A DNA stretch of 64,000 nt from Oceanimonas marisflavi (lineage in GTDB: Bacteria; Pseudomonadota; Gammaproteobacteria; Enterobacterales; Aeromonadaceae): positions 124,001-188,000 of the forward strand of contig NZ_QAGM01000002.1 of NCBI RefSeq assembly GCF_003049725.1, read 5' to 3'. The notes beneath the pieces are model-generated. The model made no database searches. It was not told the origin of the DNA and saw only the letters and a list, made by a program, of their open reading frames with translations. Of this stretch, positions 18,212-30,568 are shown in pieces. The stretch's first letter is position 1; each line of letters opens with the position of its first letter. The translations under genes and the position numbers were made by a program.

Positions 18212-18684
18212 GCTTTTACCAGTAACACCACGGCTTCTGCCGCCATGCCCTCTTTACGGCCGACAAAGCCGAGTTTTTCGGTGGTGGTCGCCTTGACGTT
18301 GACCTGGGAAAGGTTGGCCTGCAGATCCTGGGCAATATTGGCCGCCATGGCGTCCACAAAGGGGGCCAGCTTCGGCGCCTGGGCCATGACGGTGATATCG
18401 GCGTTGCCGAGTACATAACCGGCAGCCCGCACCTTGGCAAATACGTCCCGCAACAGAATGCGGCTGTCGATGCCCGCATAAGCGGCGTCGGTGTCGGGAA
18501 AGTGCCGGCCGATATCGCCGGCGCCAATGGCGCCCAGCAGCGCATCGCTCAGGGCATGCAACACCACGTCGCCGTCGGAATGGGCCAGCAGCCCCTGCTC
18601 ATACGGCACTGCCACTCCGGCCAGAATACAGGGGCCATCCCCGCCAAATTTATGCACGTCAAAACCGTGCCCGATTCGCATCAT
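18208..18684 (-). CDS. ispF: 2-C-methyl-D-erythritol 2,4-cyclodiphosphate synthase
   Basis: IspF catalyses the cyclisation step of the MEP isoprenoid pathway. The 158-residue protein contains the metal ligands in [12 protein letters not shown], the [21 protein letters not shown] block and [20 protein letters not shown]. It overlaps both ispD and truD by four bases (ATGA). Pairing with ispD is the standard gammaproteobacterial arrangement. Confidence 0.98.
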   Translation of the reverse strand: MMRIGHGFDVHKFGGDGPCILAGVAVPYEQGLLAHSDGDVVLHALSDALLGAIGAGDIGRHFPDTDAAYAGIDSRILLRDVFAKVRAAGYVLGNADITVMAQAPKLAPFVDAMAANIAQDLQANLSQVNVKATTTEKLGFVGRKEGMAAEAVVLLVKA

Positions 18685-19373
18685 TGGTTATTCTCTTTCA
18701 GCTGCTGCAGAAAAAAGCCGGCCAGCGCCAGATCTTCCGGCCGGGTGATCTTGATATTGTCGGCCCGGCCTTCCACCAGCAAGGGATGAAAGCCGGCCAG
18801 CTCCATGGCCGAGGCCTCGTCGGTCACGCTCTGCCCCGCCGCCAGGGCAGCGGACAGGGCCCGACGCAGAGCCTGCGTTTCAAAACACTGGGGCGTGAGC
18901 GCGTGCCAGAGTTCGTCCCGTGGCACACTTTCATGAATGGCGCCTCGGCCATCACCCCGTTTCATGGTATCCCGCACCCGGCAGGCCAGAATGGCGCCCT
19001 GCGGCTGTGCAGCCGCCGTCAGCAGAGCATCGAGATCGCTCATGGCCAGACAGGGCCGGGCGGCATCGTGCACCAGCACTCGCTCGCTGGTGACAAACTC
19101 CAGGGCATTCAGCACGGAATCGGCCCGCTCCCGGCCGCCTTCCACCCGCAGCACTCGCTCATCGTGAACCAGCGGCAAGGAAGCAAACCATTCATCTTCA
19201 CGGCTCACGGCCACCACTACCCGGGCAATGGCGCTGTGGGCCAGCAGGCGTCCGACCGTGTGTTCAAGCACGGTTTTGCCCGCCAGCTTCAGATACTGCT
19301 TGGGCACGGCGCTGCCCATACGCTTGCCGACACCGGCAGCCGGCACCACGGCGGTAAAAGTTAAGCTTGTCAT
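18681..19373 (-). CDS. ispD: 2-C-methyl-D-erythritol 4-phosphate cytidylyltransferase
   Basis: IspD transfers CMP to methylerythritol phosphate in the MEP pathway. The 230-residue protein starts with the nucleotidyltransferase signature [31 protein letters not shown] and carries [11 protein letters not shown] and [11 protein letters not shown]. It overlaps ftsB upstream and ispF downstream by four bases each. Confidence 0.98.
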   Translation of the reverse strand: MTSLTFTAVVPAAGVGKRMGSAVPKQYLKLAGKTVLEHTVGRLLAHSAIARVVVAVSREDEWFASLPLVHDERVLRVEGGRERADSVLNALEFVTSERVLVHDAARPCLAMSDLDALLTAAAQPQGAILACRVRDTMKRGDGRGAIHESVPRDELWHALTPQCFETQALRRALSAALAAGQSVTDEASAMELAGFHPLLVEGRADNIKITRPEDLALAGFFLQQLKENNQ

Positions 19374-19660
19374 TGTGGTAGTTTGTCTTCCGGAAGCAAC
19401 AGACGGTAAAAAGTCTCACCAGGCTTGATCATGCCCAAATCATTACGCGCCAGCTCTTCCACCGCCGCCAGCCCCTGGTTGAGATCCTCGATCTCCCGGT
19501 ACAAGAGGGCATTACGCTCCACCAGCCGTTCGTTGTCGGCGAGCTGGCGCTCCACATTGGCGGCCGCTTCATGATATTCGGCCAGACCGTTTTTGCCCCG
19601 CCACAGGTGGTATTGCAGGGTGGCCAGCAAGGCCAGCAGTATCAGCGTCAGGGTGCGCAT
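19370..19660 (-). CDS. ftsB: Cell division protein FtsB
   Basis: FtsB is a small bitopic divisome protein that forms a coiled-coil complex with FtsL and FtsQ. The 96-residue product has an N-terminal membrane helix (LTLILLALLATLQYHLW) followed by a periplasmic coiled coil (AAANVERQLADNERLVERNALLYREIEDL) and the conserved EELARNDLGMIKPGETFYRLL end. It heads the overlapped block with ispD, downstream of eno. Confidence 0.95.
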   Translation of the reverse strand: MRTLTLILLALLATLQYHLWRGKNGLAEYHEAAANVERQLADNERLVERNALLYREIEDLNQGLAAVEELARNDLGMIKPGETFYRLLLPEDKLPQ

Positions 19661-19712
19661 TTATCCTCCGGAACAAGGCAGCTAGTTTCCCATATTCGCC
19701 GGCCGAACAAAA

Positions 19713-19737
19713 GAAACCCCGCACGGGGCGGGGTTTC
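19713..19737 (-). terminator. Second terminator-like hairpin downstream of eno
   Basis: GAAACCCCGC and GCGGGGTTTC form a 10-bp stem with loop ACGGG. On the minus strand a T-rich tract follows. With the hairpin at 19891-19916 it makes a tandem terminator between eno and ftsB, the dispersed repeat lying between the two. Confidence 0.7.
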
Positions 19738-19835
19738 AAACTTTACACACTCGTCATGTCCGCGAAGGCGGATATCCAGAGCATGGAGCACTGACGTTGG
19801 CACCGGTTTGATGCTGCAGCAGGCGGTTGTTAAGC

Positions 19836-19867
19836 GTTGGGATTCGCTTCGCTCATCGCCAACCTAC
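19836..19867. repeat. Dispersed 32-bp intergenic repeat, copy 2
   Basis: Begins GTTGGGATTCGC and ends CATCGCCAACCTAC, matching 13095-13126 at 31 of 32 positions in the same orientation. It lies between two terminators in the eno-ftsB gap, so it is not part of a coding sequence. Confidence 0.85.
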
Positions 19868-19890
19868 GCGACTTTTCCGGTCCAAAAATA

Positions 19891-19916
19891 AAAGCCCCGC
19901 TCGGGAGCGGAGCTTT
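19891..19916 (-). terminator. eno terminator
   Basis: AAAGCCCCGCTC and GAGCGGAGCTTT form a nearly perfect 12-bp stem with a two-base loop; on the minus strand TTTTATTTTT follows. It starts 20 bp after the eno stop. Confidence 0.8.
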
Positions 19917-19936
19917 CATTCAGCTCAGGGCAGGCA

Positions 19937-23259
<3,323 letters not shown>

Positions 23260-23928
23260 ATGAGTTTTACTTTCAATGATTTGAAAAGCAGTTGTGAGAA
23301 CAACTGGCGCGCCTACCTGGAGCACGACTTTGTGCGCCAGCTGGGGCAAGGCACACTGGCGCCGGAGGCCTTTCGTCATTATCTGAAGCAGGATTACCTG
23401 TTTCTGATTCAGTTTGGCCGTGCCTTTGCCCTGGCCGCCTACAAGAGCCCGACTCTTGGCGATCTGCGCCATGCCAAGGCCGGCCTGGACGCCATTATCG
23501 ATCTGGAGCTGGGCCTGCATATTGACTATTGCAACCAGTGGGGTATCAGCGAGCAGGATCTGGCCGAGTTGCCGGAAGCCCGCGCCACCCTGGCCTATAC
23601 CCGCTATGTGCTGGACACCGGCAACCGGGGCGATCTGCTGGATCTGCACGTGGCCCTGGCGCCCTGCCTGGTGGGCTATGCCGAAATCGCCCGCTGGCTG
23701 GTGGAGCAGCCCGCCACCGTGCGCGGCGAAGCCAATCCTTATGAGGCCTGGATCGCCATGTATGAAAGCGCCGAGTTTCAGGCCGCCGCCCAGGCCGAAA
23801 TCGCCTGGCTGAACGAACGCCTGGCGGAAGTCTCCCCGTCCCGCTTCAGGCAGCTGTGCCGCATTTTCGACGACGCCACCCGGCTGGAAATCGACTTCTG
23901 GGGCATGGGCCTCGAGCAGAGAATGTGA
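23260..23928 (+). CDS. tenA: TenA-family aminopyrimidine aminohydrolase (thiaminase II)
   Basis: TenA proteins hydrolyse aminopyrimidine breakdown products of thiamine for salvage. The 222-residue all-helical protein has FRHYLKQDYLFLIQFGRAFALA, a GLHIDYCNQWGI segment, the active-site cysteine in ALAPCLVGYAEIARWL and the conserved C-terminal EIDFWGMGL. No other thiamine gene is adjacent, so it is probably a stand-alone salvage enzyme. The start is the ATG following AAGGAC. A heptanucleotide repeat array begins seven bases after its stop codon. Confidence 0.92.
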   Translation: MSFTFNDLKSSCENNWRAYLEHDFVRQLGQGTLAPEAFRHYLKQDYLFLIQFGRAFALAAYKSPTLGDLRHAKAGLDAIIDLELGLHIDYCNQWGISEQDLAELPEARATLAYTRYVLDTGNRGDLLDLHVALAPCLVGYAEIARWLVEQPATVRGEANPYEAWIAMYESAEFQAAAQAEIAWLNERLAEVSPSRFRQLCRIFDDATRLEIDFWGMGLEQRM

Positions 23929-23934
23929 GTGTCA

Positions 23935-23997
23935 GGGACTCGGGACTCGGGACTCGGGACTCGGGACTCGGGACTCGGGACTCGGGACTCGGGACTC
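23935..23997. repeat. Tandem array of nine GGGACTC heptamers
   Basis: Nine exact copies of GGGACTC run head to tail, ending with an extra GGG. The array lies outside any gene. It resembles the low-complexity GGGACT/GGGAAT sequence in other gaps of this window (57961-57991, 63297-63355) and could vary in copy number by slippage. Confidence 0.97.
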
Positions 23998-24004
23998 GGG
24001 AAAT

Positions 24005-24078
24005 GGTAGGCCCGGGTTTATCCCGGGCAAATCAGACCCCATGTGAGCATATTTGCCGCGCATAAAGCGCGGCCTACC
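24005..24078. repeat. REP-like cruciform element between tenA and etfA
   Basis: Outer arms GGTAGGCC (24005-24012) and GGCCTACC (24071-24078) enclose two hairpins, CCCGGG-TTTAT-CCCGGG and CCGCGC-ATAAA-GCGCGG. The gap to etfA that follows is low-complexity CCCTATTCCCCAATCCCCAGTCC sequence. Confidence 0.75.
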
Positions 24079-24111
24079 AATCCCTATTCCCCAATCCCCA
24101 GTCCCCGCCCT

Positions 24112-25041
24112 TCAAAGCTTTTCAATCAGCTCCGGCAGCACCTCGAACAGGTCCGCCACCAGGCCGTAGTCGGCCATCTCAAAGATGGGGGCGTCTTCGT
24201 CCTTGTTGATGGCCACGATAATTTTGGCATCCTTGATGCCGGCAAGGTGCTGAATGGCGCCGGAAATGCCCACGGCAATATACAGCTCCGGCGCCACGAT
24301 TTTGCCGGTCTGCCCCACCTGCTGATCATTGTCGGCCAGGCCCGCGTCCACCGCCGCCCGGCTGGCGCCCACCGCCGCGCCCAGCTTGTCGGCCAGCTGC
24401 TCCAGCAGCGCAAACTGCTCCTTGCTGCCCAGGCCGCGGCCGCCGGACACCACCACCCGGGCCGAGGTCAGCTCGGGTCGTTCACTGGCGCTCAGTTCGT
24501 CACCCACAAAGCGACTGCTGTTATCCACCGCCACCGCCGCCACGGTTTCCACCGGCGCCGGTTCACCGCCTTCGGCCACGGGGTCAAAGGCGGTGGGACG
24601 AACGGTCAGCAGGGTAACCGGGTCCAGTGACTGTACCCGGGCCAGGGCGTTGCCGGCGTAAATAGGACGCACAAAGGTATCTTCACTTTCCACCTCCACC
24701 ACGTCCGCCACCATCCCCACCCCCAGCAGGGCGGCGGCCCGGGGCAACACATCCTTGCCAAAGGTGGTGGCCGGCGCCAGCACATGGCGGTATTGCGTAG
24801 CCAGGCGCGACACCAGGGCCGCACAGGGCTCGGCCAGCTGATGCTGATAGAGGGCATCATCGGCCAGCAGCACTCTGCCCACCCCATCCAGCCGGCAGCC
24901 CTGCTCGCTCACGGCGGCGCAGCCATGGCCCATCACCAGCAGGTGCACCTCGGTATTCAACTCCCTCGCCGCCCCCAGCACCTTGCGGGTATTGGCGCTC
25001 AGCTGGGCGTTATCGTGTTCGGCTACCACCAGTATGCTCAT
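24112..25041 (-). CDS. etfA: Electron transfer flavoprotein, alpha subunit
   Basis: EtfA binds FAD and, with EtfB, carries electrons from acyl-CoA dehydrogenases to ETF-ubiquinone oxidoreductase. The 309-residue protein has the N-terminal nucleotide-binding-like domain and the C-terminal FAD domain with [39 protein letters not shown] and [44 protein letters not shown]. It overlaps etfB by four bases. It would serve the isovaleryl-CoA and isobutyryl-CoA-type dehydrogenases encoded further along the window. Confidence 0.96.
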   Translation of the reverse strand: MSILVVAEHDNAQLSANTRKVLGAARELNTEVHLLVMGHGCAAVSEQGCRLDGVGRVLLADDALYQHQLAEPCAALVSRLATQYRHVLAPATTFGKDVLPRAAALLGVGMVADVVEVESEDTFVRPIYAGNALARVQSLDPVTLLTVRPTAFDPVAEGGEPAPVETVAAVAVDNSSRFVGDELSASERPELTSARVVVSGGRGLGSKEQFALLEQLADKLGAAVGASRAAVDAGLADNDQQVGQTGKIVAPELYIAVGISGAIQHLAGIKDAKIIVAINKDEDAPIFEMADYGLVADLFEVLPELIEKL

Positions 25042-25790
25042 GGGATCACCTTGGCTTCATTCTTGAGTTTGTTCACCAGCTCGGCCACGTCGGCCACCCG
25101 TATCCCGGCCTTGCGTGCCGGCGGCTCGCTCACCCCCAGCAGGCGCACATGCTGCTCGGGGGTGACGCCCAACTCATCGGGAGTCAGGGTCTTCAGCGGC
25201 TTTTGTTTCGCCTTCATGATATTGGGCAGAGAGGCAAAACGCGGCTCGTTCAGGCGCAAATCCGTGGTGATCACTGCCGGCGGCACAAGACTTTGTGTGC
25301 GCAGGCCACCGTCCACTTCCCGGGTTACCCTCAGCTCGTCGCCGTCCCGCTCAATGGCCGAGGCAAAGGTAGCCTGGGGCCAGCCGTTAAGGGCCGCCAG
25401 CATCTGTCCAGCCTGGTTATGGTCGGTGTCGATGGACTGCTTGCCCATCAGCACCAGATCGGGGTTTTCCCGCTCGCACAGGGCCGCCAGCAAGCGGGCC
25501 ACGGTCAGCGGCTCGGCCGATCCGGTGGTTTCCACCAGAATGGCGCTGTCGGCACCCAGGGCCAGCGCCGCACGCAGCTGCTCGCTGGCCTCGGCGGGGC
25601 CGACTGATACCGCCACTATTTCGGACACCCAGCCTTTTTCCTTCATGCGCACCGCCTCTTCCACCGCGATTTCGCAAAAGGGATTGGCCGCCATCTTGAC
25701 GTTGTTCAGATCCACGTCACTGCCGTCGGCACGCACGCGAACCCGCACGTGATAGTCGATCACCCGTTTCACCGTCACCAGTACTTTCAT
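25038..25790 (-). CDS. etfB: Electron transfer flavoprotein, beta subunit
   Basis: EtfB is the AMP-binding subunit of the ETF heterodimer, about 250 residues. The family signature region [26 protein letters not shown] and [28 protein letters not shown] are present. The ATG at 25790 is chosen because GGGAG stands five bases before it; an in-frame GTG two codons earlier would overlap that site. It is transcribed divergently from the ETF-QO gene. Confidence 0.96.
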   Translation of the reverse strand: MKVLVTVKRVIDYHVRVRVRADGSDVDLNNVKMAANPFCEIAVEEAVRMKEKGWVSEIVAVSVGPAEASEQLRAALALGADSAILVETTGSAEPLTVARLLAALCERENPDLVLMGKQSIDTDHNQAGQMLAALNGWPQATFASAIERDGDELRVTREVDGGLRTQSLVPPAVITTDLRLNEPRFASLPNIMKAKQKPLKTLTPDELGVTPEQHVRLLGVSEPPARKAGIRVADVAELVNKLKNEAKVIP

Positions 25791-25920
25791 GGCCACTCCC
25801 GGAATTGATGAATTCGACTTAATACTAGACGATTTGACCGCCCTGCCACGGGCCGTCTTGGTTTGTTAAATACCGCCGCCAATACAATACTTTAGCCATG
25901 GCAGAAGAAGGAGACAGGGC

Positions 25921-27564
25921 ATGACACGGGAGTCAATGGAGTTTGATGTAGTCATCGTCGGGGCCGGCCCGGCGGGGCTGTCGGCGGCCTGCAGCCTGAT
26001 GCAGCAGGCACAGCAGAACGGCCTTGAGCTGAATGTGTGCGTGGTGGAAAAGGGCGCCGAGGTGGGCGCCCATATTCTCTCCGGCGCCCTGCTCGACACT
26101 CAAGCCCTGAACGAGCTGTTTCCCGGCTGGCGGAAACTGGGCGCGCCGGTCACCACACCGGTCACTCGGGAGCATTTCTATATGCTGAGCAGCGATCAGG
26201 GGGGCATGGAACTGCCCGCCTTTATGACACCGGCGTCACTGCATAACAAGGGCAGTTATATCGTCAGTCTGGGAAAACTGTGCCGGTGGCTGGCACAGCA
26301 GGCAGAAAACCTGGGCGTGGCGGTGTTTCCCGGCTTTGCCGCAGCTGAAGCCCTGTTCGACAAACAGGGTGCCGTGTGCGGCGTACTCACCGGCGACATG
26401 GGCCTGTCGGCGAATGGCACGCCCAAAGCCGGCCATGTGCCGGGCATGGAGCTGCGTGCCCGCTACACCCTGTTTGCCGAGGGCAGCCGGGGCCACATTG
26501 GCAAAAGCCTGATCGACCGCTTTGCTCTGGACAAAGGACGGGATCCCCAGCATTACGCCATCGGTTTCAAGGAGTTGTGGCGGCTTACACCCGAGCGGCA
26601 CCACCCCGGCCTGGTGGTGCACGGTGGCGGCTGGCCCCTTGGACAGAACGGCGGTGGTTTTTTTCTCTATCATGGTGACGATGGCCTGGCGTCGCTGGGG
26701 ATGATCGTCGATCTCAACTATCAGAATCCGCATCTGGATCCGTTCCGTGAATGTCAGCGGCTCAAGCACCATCCGTTGCTGGCCCGCCACCTGTGGGACG
26801 GCAAGCGCCTGGCCTGGGGCGCCCGGGCGCTGACCAAGGGCGGGCTCAACTCCCTGCCGCAAATGACCCTGCCCGGCGCCCTGCTGCTAGGCTGCGATGC
26901 CGGCACATTAAACGGCGCGCGCATCAAGGGCATTCACACCGCCATGAAGTCGGGCCTGCTGGCCGCCGAGGCACTGGTGCCGGCACTGGCGGCGGGTCGC
27001 AGCGGCGACCGGCTGACTGAATTTGAAACACTGATGGAAGAAAGCTGGCTGCAGGAAGAACTACAACGCGCCCGGCATTTTGTGCCCACATTGCACAAGT
27101 TCGGCCCCTGGGCCGGAGGGGCGCTGAACTGGCTGAGTCAGACCCTGCTGGGAGGCCGGTTGCCCTTTGCCCCTCGTGACCATACTCCGGATCACGCCGC
27201 CCTGAAGCCGGCAGCGGACTGCACCCCCATCACCTACCCCAGAGCCGACGGCGTGCTGGCCTTTGATCGCATGTCGTCGGTGCACCTGGCCAGCACCGGC
27301 CACGATGAGGATCAGCCCTGCCACCTGCGCCTTACCGATCCGGCCCTGCCGCTGCGCGACAACCTGCCCCTTTATGATGAGCCGGCCCAGCGCTACTGCC
27401 CCGCCGGCGTCTACGAGGTGGTGGAAGAAGACGGCCGACGGGTATTCCGCATTAACGCCGCCAACTGTGTGCACTGCAAAACCTGTGATATCAAGGATCC
27501 GGCCCAGAACATTACCTGGGTGCCACCGGAAGGGGGCAGCGGACCCAATTACTCGGGCATGTAA
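25921..27564 (+). CDS. Electron transfer flavoprotein-ubiquinone oxidoreductase
   Basis: A 547-residue flavoprotein that passes electrons from reduced ETF to ubiquinone at the inner membrane. It has the N-terminal FAD dinucleotide-binding motif DVVIVGAGPAGLSAACSL, the ubiquinone/FAD region, and a C-terminal 4Fe-4S cluster motif NCVHCKTCDIKDPAQNITWVPPEGG. AGAAGGAGA precedes the ATG. Divergent transcription from etfBA across a 130-bp gap suggests coordinated control. Length matches human ETFDH-like bacterial homologues without the mitochondrial leader. Confidence 0.95.
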   Translation: MTRESMEFDVVIVGAGPAGLSAACSLMQQAQQNGLELNVCVVEKGAEVGAHILSGALLDTQALNELFPGWRKLGAPVTTPVTREHFYMLSSDQGGMELPAFMTPASLHNKGSYIVSLGKLCRWLAQQAENLGVAVFPGFAAAEALFDKQGAVCGVLTGDMGLSANGTPKAGHVPGMELRARYTLFAEGSRGHIGKSLIDRFALDKGRDPQHYAIGFKELWRLTPERHHPGLVVHGGGWPLGQNGGGFFLYHGDDGLASLGMIVDLNYQNPHLDPFRECQRLKHHPLLARHLWDGKRLAWGARALTKGGLNSLPQMTLPGALLLGCDAGTLNGARIKGIHTAMKSGLLAAEALVPALAAGRSGDRLTEFETLMEESWLQEELQRARHFVPTLHKFGPWAGGALNWLSQTLLGGRLPFAPRDHTPDHAALKPAADCTPITYPRADGVLAFDRMSSVHLASTGHDEDQPCHLRLTDPALPLRDNLPLYDEPAQRYCPAGVYEVVEEDGRRVFRINAANCVHCKTCDIKDPAQNITWVPPEGGSGPNYSGM

Positions 27565-27566
27565 TG

Positions 27567-27618
27567 AAAAAAAACCCTGAAGGCAGTGTTCCCTTGCGAG
27601 GGAGCAATGCGTTCAGGG
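27567..27618 (-). terminator. Terminator-like hairpin beyond the ETF-QO gene
   Basis: CCCTGAA (27575-27581) pairs with TTCAGGG (27612-27618), with inner pairs TTCCCT/AGGGA. Eight As at 27567-27574 give a T-run only on the minus strand. It therefore best terminates transcripts of the SDR-containing minus operon and only secondarily those of the ETF-QO gene. Confidence 0.5.
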
Positions 27619-27775
27619 GCAGGGCAGTGATTATTGATTATGTTGTTTTCTGGCTCTGTTAACGCGAGGGCACGTTCCGTTGCTGTGCGTTGCAAAAAAC
27701 AATACGCCTTTAACCTGCCGGCAACAAGATAGACTTTAGTGTTACCCATGTGGACACAGCTCACAAAACTCTCGG

Positions 27776-28537
27776 TTACAGACGAAGGCCGCCGTCCATT
27801 TCCAGTATGCGGCCATTGAAATAGTCGTTTTCAATAATGTATTGCAGGCTATGTATCAGTTCGTTCACCTCCGCCAGCCGGCCCAGGGGAATGCGCTGGG
27901 TAATACGCGTCATGGCCTCGGGTTTCATTTGCGCGGTCATTTCGGTGGCAATCACACCGGGCGCTATGCCCGCCACCCGAATGCCGTAACGGGCCAGCTC
28001 ACCGGCCCAGCACACCACCAGCGCCGCCACGCCGGCCTTGCTGGCGGCATAGTTGCTCTGTCCGGGATTGCCGGCCCGGGCCACCGAGGAGATATTCACA
28101 ATCAGCCCTCCCTGGCCATGTTCGGCCATAATGGCCGCCGCTTCACGGCCACAGAGAAAGCTGCCGGTGAGGTTAACGTCAATCACTCGCTGCCAGTCTG
28201 TCAGGCTCAGTTTGCGGCTGACCTTGCCGTCTTCCAGTTTGACCAGCAGGGCGTCGCACAACAGGCCGGCGTTATTGACCAGTACGTCCAGACCACCCAG
28301 TTCGCGCACAATATGACCAAAACAGTCGGTGACCTGGGCTTCGTCGGAGACATCACAAAGGTGCACCGCCACCCGGGCGCCGGAGGCCGCCACCATTTCG
28401 CCGCTTTTGGCCAGATCCTGCTCATTGGTGTCGAGCAGGGCCAGCGCCGCCCCCTGCCGGGCCAGATGATGAGCCATGGCCCGGCCCAGGCCGCGACCGG
28501 CGCCGGTGATCACCACTACCTTGTTCCTGATGTCCAT
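27776..28537 (-). CDS. Short-chain dehydrogenase/reductase (3-hydroxyacyl-CoA or 2-methyl-3-hydroxybutyryl-CoA dehydrogenase-like)
   Basis: A 253-residue classical SDR. It has the NAD(P)-binding TGAGRGLGRAMA, NNAG at the active-site rim, catalytic Ser in VNISSVARAG, and the YAASK Tyr-Lys pair. It is the last gene of the branched-chain acyl-CoA operon, adjacent to mmsB without spacing. In Shewanella-type clusters the same position holds a FabG-like reductase. In this context oxidation of a 3-hydroxyacyl-CoA from isoleucine or fatty acid breakdown is plausible, but the substrate is inferred from context only. Confidence 0.8.
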   Translation of the reverse strand: MDIRNKVVVITGAGRGLGRAMAHHLARQGAALALLDTNEQDLAKSGEMVAASGARVAVHLCDVSDEAQVTDCFGHIVRELGGLDVLVNNAGLLCDALLVKLEDGKVSRKLSLTDWQRVIDVNLTGSFLCGREAAAIMAEHGQGGLIVNISSVARAGNPGQSNYAASKAGVAALVVCWAGELARYGIRVAGIAPGVIATEMTAQMKPEAMTRITQRIPLGRLAEVNELIHSLQYIIENDYFNGRILEMDGGLRL

Positions 28538-29437
28538 TCACTCGTCTCCTTCGGGTTTGCGATAGAGCCGAAACAGGCTGGAAAAATCGAGGCCGCCATG
28601 GCCCGCCACCTGATGCAGGCTGAACAGGGCCCGGGCGGCCGAGCCCATGGGTACCGGCGAGCCGCTGATCTGGCTCAGGGTCATGGCCAGATTGAGATCC
28701 TTGCACATCAGGTTGACCTGAAAACCGCCCTGATACTCACGGCTGGCAGGCACGTTCGCCATTACCCCGGGCACCGGATTGTAGTGCTCCATCACCCAGT
28801 TGTTGCCCGAACTCTGGTGAATGATCTCCGACAGCACCGCCGCATCCAGACCGTGATTCAAACCCAGGTTGAGGGCCTCGCAGCTGGCTGCCATCTGCGC
28901 CGCCAGCACCAGATTATTGCAGGCCTTGGCTACCTGACCGGCGCCGTGAGGGCCGGCATGGAGCACCTTTTTGCCCATGTGTGCCAGCACGGGAGCGGCC
29001 CGGGCGAACTGATCCTCGCTGCCCCCCACGATAAAGGTCAGGGTGCCGGCCTCGGCCCCGGCCACGCCGCCGGACACGGGCGCATCCACAAAGTCCAGAC
29101 CATGCCCGGTGGCCCGGGTGGCCATGGTTTGTGCTATGTCTGCTTCTATGGTGGAACAGTCGATCACCAAGGTACCCGGCGCCAGGTGGCCAAAAAGACC
29201 GTCATCGCCACCGTAGAGTCCCGCTACCTGAGCCCCGCTTTGCAGCATGGAGATCACCACGGCTGCGTGTTTGACCGCGGCCACCGCCGTGGTCTCGGGA
29301 ATGGCGCCCAGGGCCGCGGCCCGGCTGACCGCCTCGGGCTGCAGATCAAAGGCCTGCACGCGGTGCCCGGCCTTCACCAGATTGGCGGTCATGGGCGTGC
29401 CCATGTTGCCCAGGCCGATAAATGCGATGGTTGCCAT
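28538..29437 (-). CDS. mmsB: 3-hydroxyisobutyrate dehydrogenase
   Basis: MmsB oxidises 3-hydroxyisobutyrate to methylmalonate semialdehyde in valine catabolism. The 299-residue protein starts with the Rossmann motif IAFIGLGNMGTPMTANLVKAGHRV. It has DAPVSGGVAGAEAGTLTFIVGG and the catalytic lysine in GQVAKACNNLVLAAQM. Its neighbours supply the hydrolase before it and MmsA after it in the pathway. Confidence 0.95.
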   Translation of the reverse strand: MATIAFIGLGNMGTPMTANLVKAGHRVQAFDLQPEAVSRAAALGAIPETTAVAAVKHAAVVISMLQSGAQVAGLYGGDDGLFGHLAPGTLVIDCSTIEADIAQTMATRATGHGLDFVDAPVSGGVAGAEAGTLTFIVGGSEDQFARAAPVLAHMGKKVLHAGPHGAGQVAKACNNLVLAAQMAASCEALNLGLNHGLDAAVLSEIIHQSSGNNWVMEHYNPVPGVMANVPASREYQGGFQVNLMCKDLNLAMTLSQISGSPVPMGSAARALFSLHQVAGHGGLDFSSLFRLYRKPEGDE

Positions 29438-29447
29438 AGAGTGTCTC

Positions 29448-30560
29448 CTATTTAAGGTCCGCGAGCGGGCTCAGGCCCCAGGGGGATGTGAACAGGGTAT
29501 CGAGCAAGGCCGGATCCACTTCGTTCAGGCTGACAAAGGTCCAGTCGGGGGCGTTGTCCTTGTCAATCAGCCGGGCGCGTACGCCCTCGGCAAATTCCCG
29601 AAAACGGCAAAGCTGCACCGACAGATCCAGCTCGGCCTGAAACACCTGCGCCAGCGACCGATGCCGGCAGCGGGCCAGTTGCCGGTGGATCACCGCCATG
29701 GCCAGGGGGCTGCCTGCCGCCAGGGTTTGCTGAGCGCGCGTAAACCAGGCGTCGTGCATGTCTGCCTCAAGTATGGCCGAGACCTTGTCGGCCAGGCTGT
29801 CCTTGTCCATCAGCCGGCGGATCAAATCCTGATGCCGGCGCAGGGGCGAATCGAGCCCGACAAGTTGAGTGGCCGATTCGGCTTCCAGCTCTCTGAGCAC
29901 CTCTGCAAGGCCGCCGCTGTCCTGCCGCAGGCGAGGCCAGAGTTCACTCAGCTTGTCTTTGGCCACAAAACGGTTGGCCAGCCCCAGCCAGAGGCTGTCG
30001 GCGGCGTTCAGGGAGCAGCCGGTGAGGGCAATAAATTCCCCCAGCCCCGGTGGCAACCGGTTAAGGAACCAGCTGCCGCCCACGTCCGGATAGAGCGCGA
30101 TGGTGACCTCGGGCATGGCCAGCCGGCTGTGTTCACTCACCACGCGCTGGCCGGCCGCCGTAAACAGCCCCATGCCGCCACCCATCACAATGCCGGCTCC
30201 CACACAGAGCACCGGCTTGCCAAGGGTATGCAACAAAAAGTCGAGCCGGTATTCCCGTTCAAAGAAGCGCGCCGCCGGGGCCGGCACCGGACCAAACTCA
30301 CGGTCAGCGCAACCGGCCCGGGCGTCGGTAATGGCGTTATTCAGCCCCACTACGTCACCGCCGGCACAAAAGGCTCTGTCACCGGCACCTTCCAGCACCA
30401 CCGCCACCAGGCTGTCGTCCTGCTGCCAGTCCTGCAGGGTCGCCAGCATGGTTTCAATCATATCCAGTGTCAGGGCATTGAGCTGAGCTTCCCGATCCAG
30501 CACCAGCCGGCCGATATAACAGCCATCGGCGGTGGGCAACTTGTCTGTGATGATACTCAT
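29448..30560 (-). CDS. 3-hydroxyisobutyryl-CoA hydrolase
   Basis: A 370-residue crotonase-superfamily enzyme that releases 3-hydroxyisobutyrate from its CoA ester. Long length and the motifs CAGGDVVGLNN, EYRLDFLLHTLGKPVLCVGAGIVMGGGMGLF and MPEVTIALYPDVGGSWFLNRLPPGLGEFIALTG match mammalian HIBCH and bacterial homologues rather than simple enoyl-CoA hydratases. It lies between the enoyl-CoA hydratase and mmsB genes, exactly the order of valine catabolism. Confidence 0.93.
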   Translation of the reverse strand: MSIITDKLPTADGCYIGRLVLDREAQLNALTLDMIETMLATLQDWQQDDSLVAVVLEGAGDRAFCAGGDVVGLNNAITDARAGCADREFGPVPAPAARFFEREYRLDFLLHTLGKPVLCVGAGIVMGGGMGLFTAAGQRVVSEHSRLAMPEVTIALYPDVGGSWFLNRLPPGLGEFIALTGCSLNAADSLWLGLANRFVAKDKLSELWPRLRQDSGGLAEVLRELEAESATQLVGLDSPLRRHQDLIRRLMDKDSLADKVSAILEADMHDAWFTRAQQTLAAGSPLAMAVIHRQLARCRHRSLAQVFQAELDLSVQLCRFREFAEGVRARLIDKDNAPDWTFVSLNEVDPALLDTLFTSPWGLSPLADLK

Positions 30561-30568
30561 GCCACCTC

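Noticed and set aside
23935-23997. CRISPR-like array
   Set aside because: The units are 7 bp, exact and contiguous with no spacers; this is a simple tandem repeat.
27842-29455. A 537-codon plus-strand frame across the SDR and mmsB genes
   Set aside because: Crosses two well-supported genes on the other strand and has no recognisable domain.
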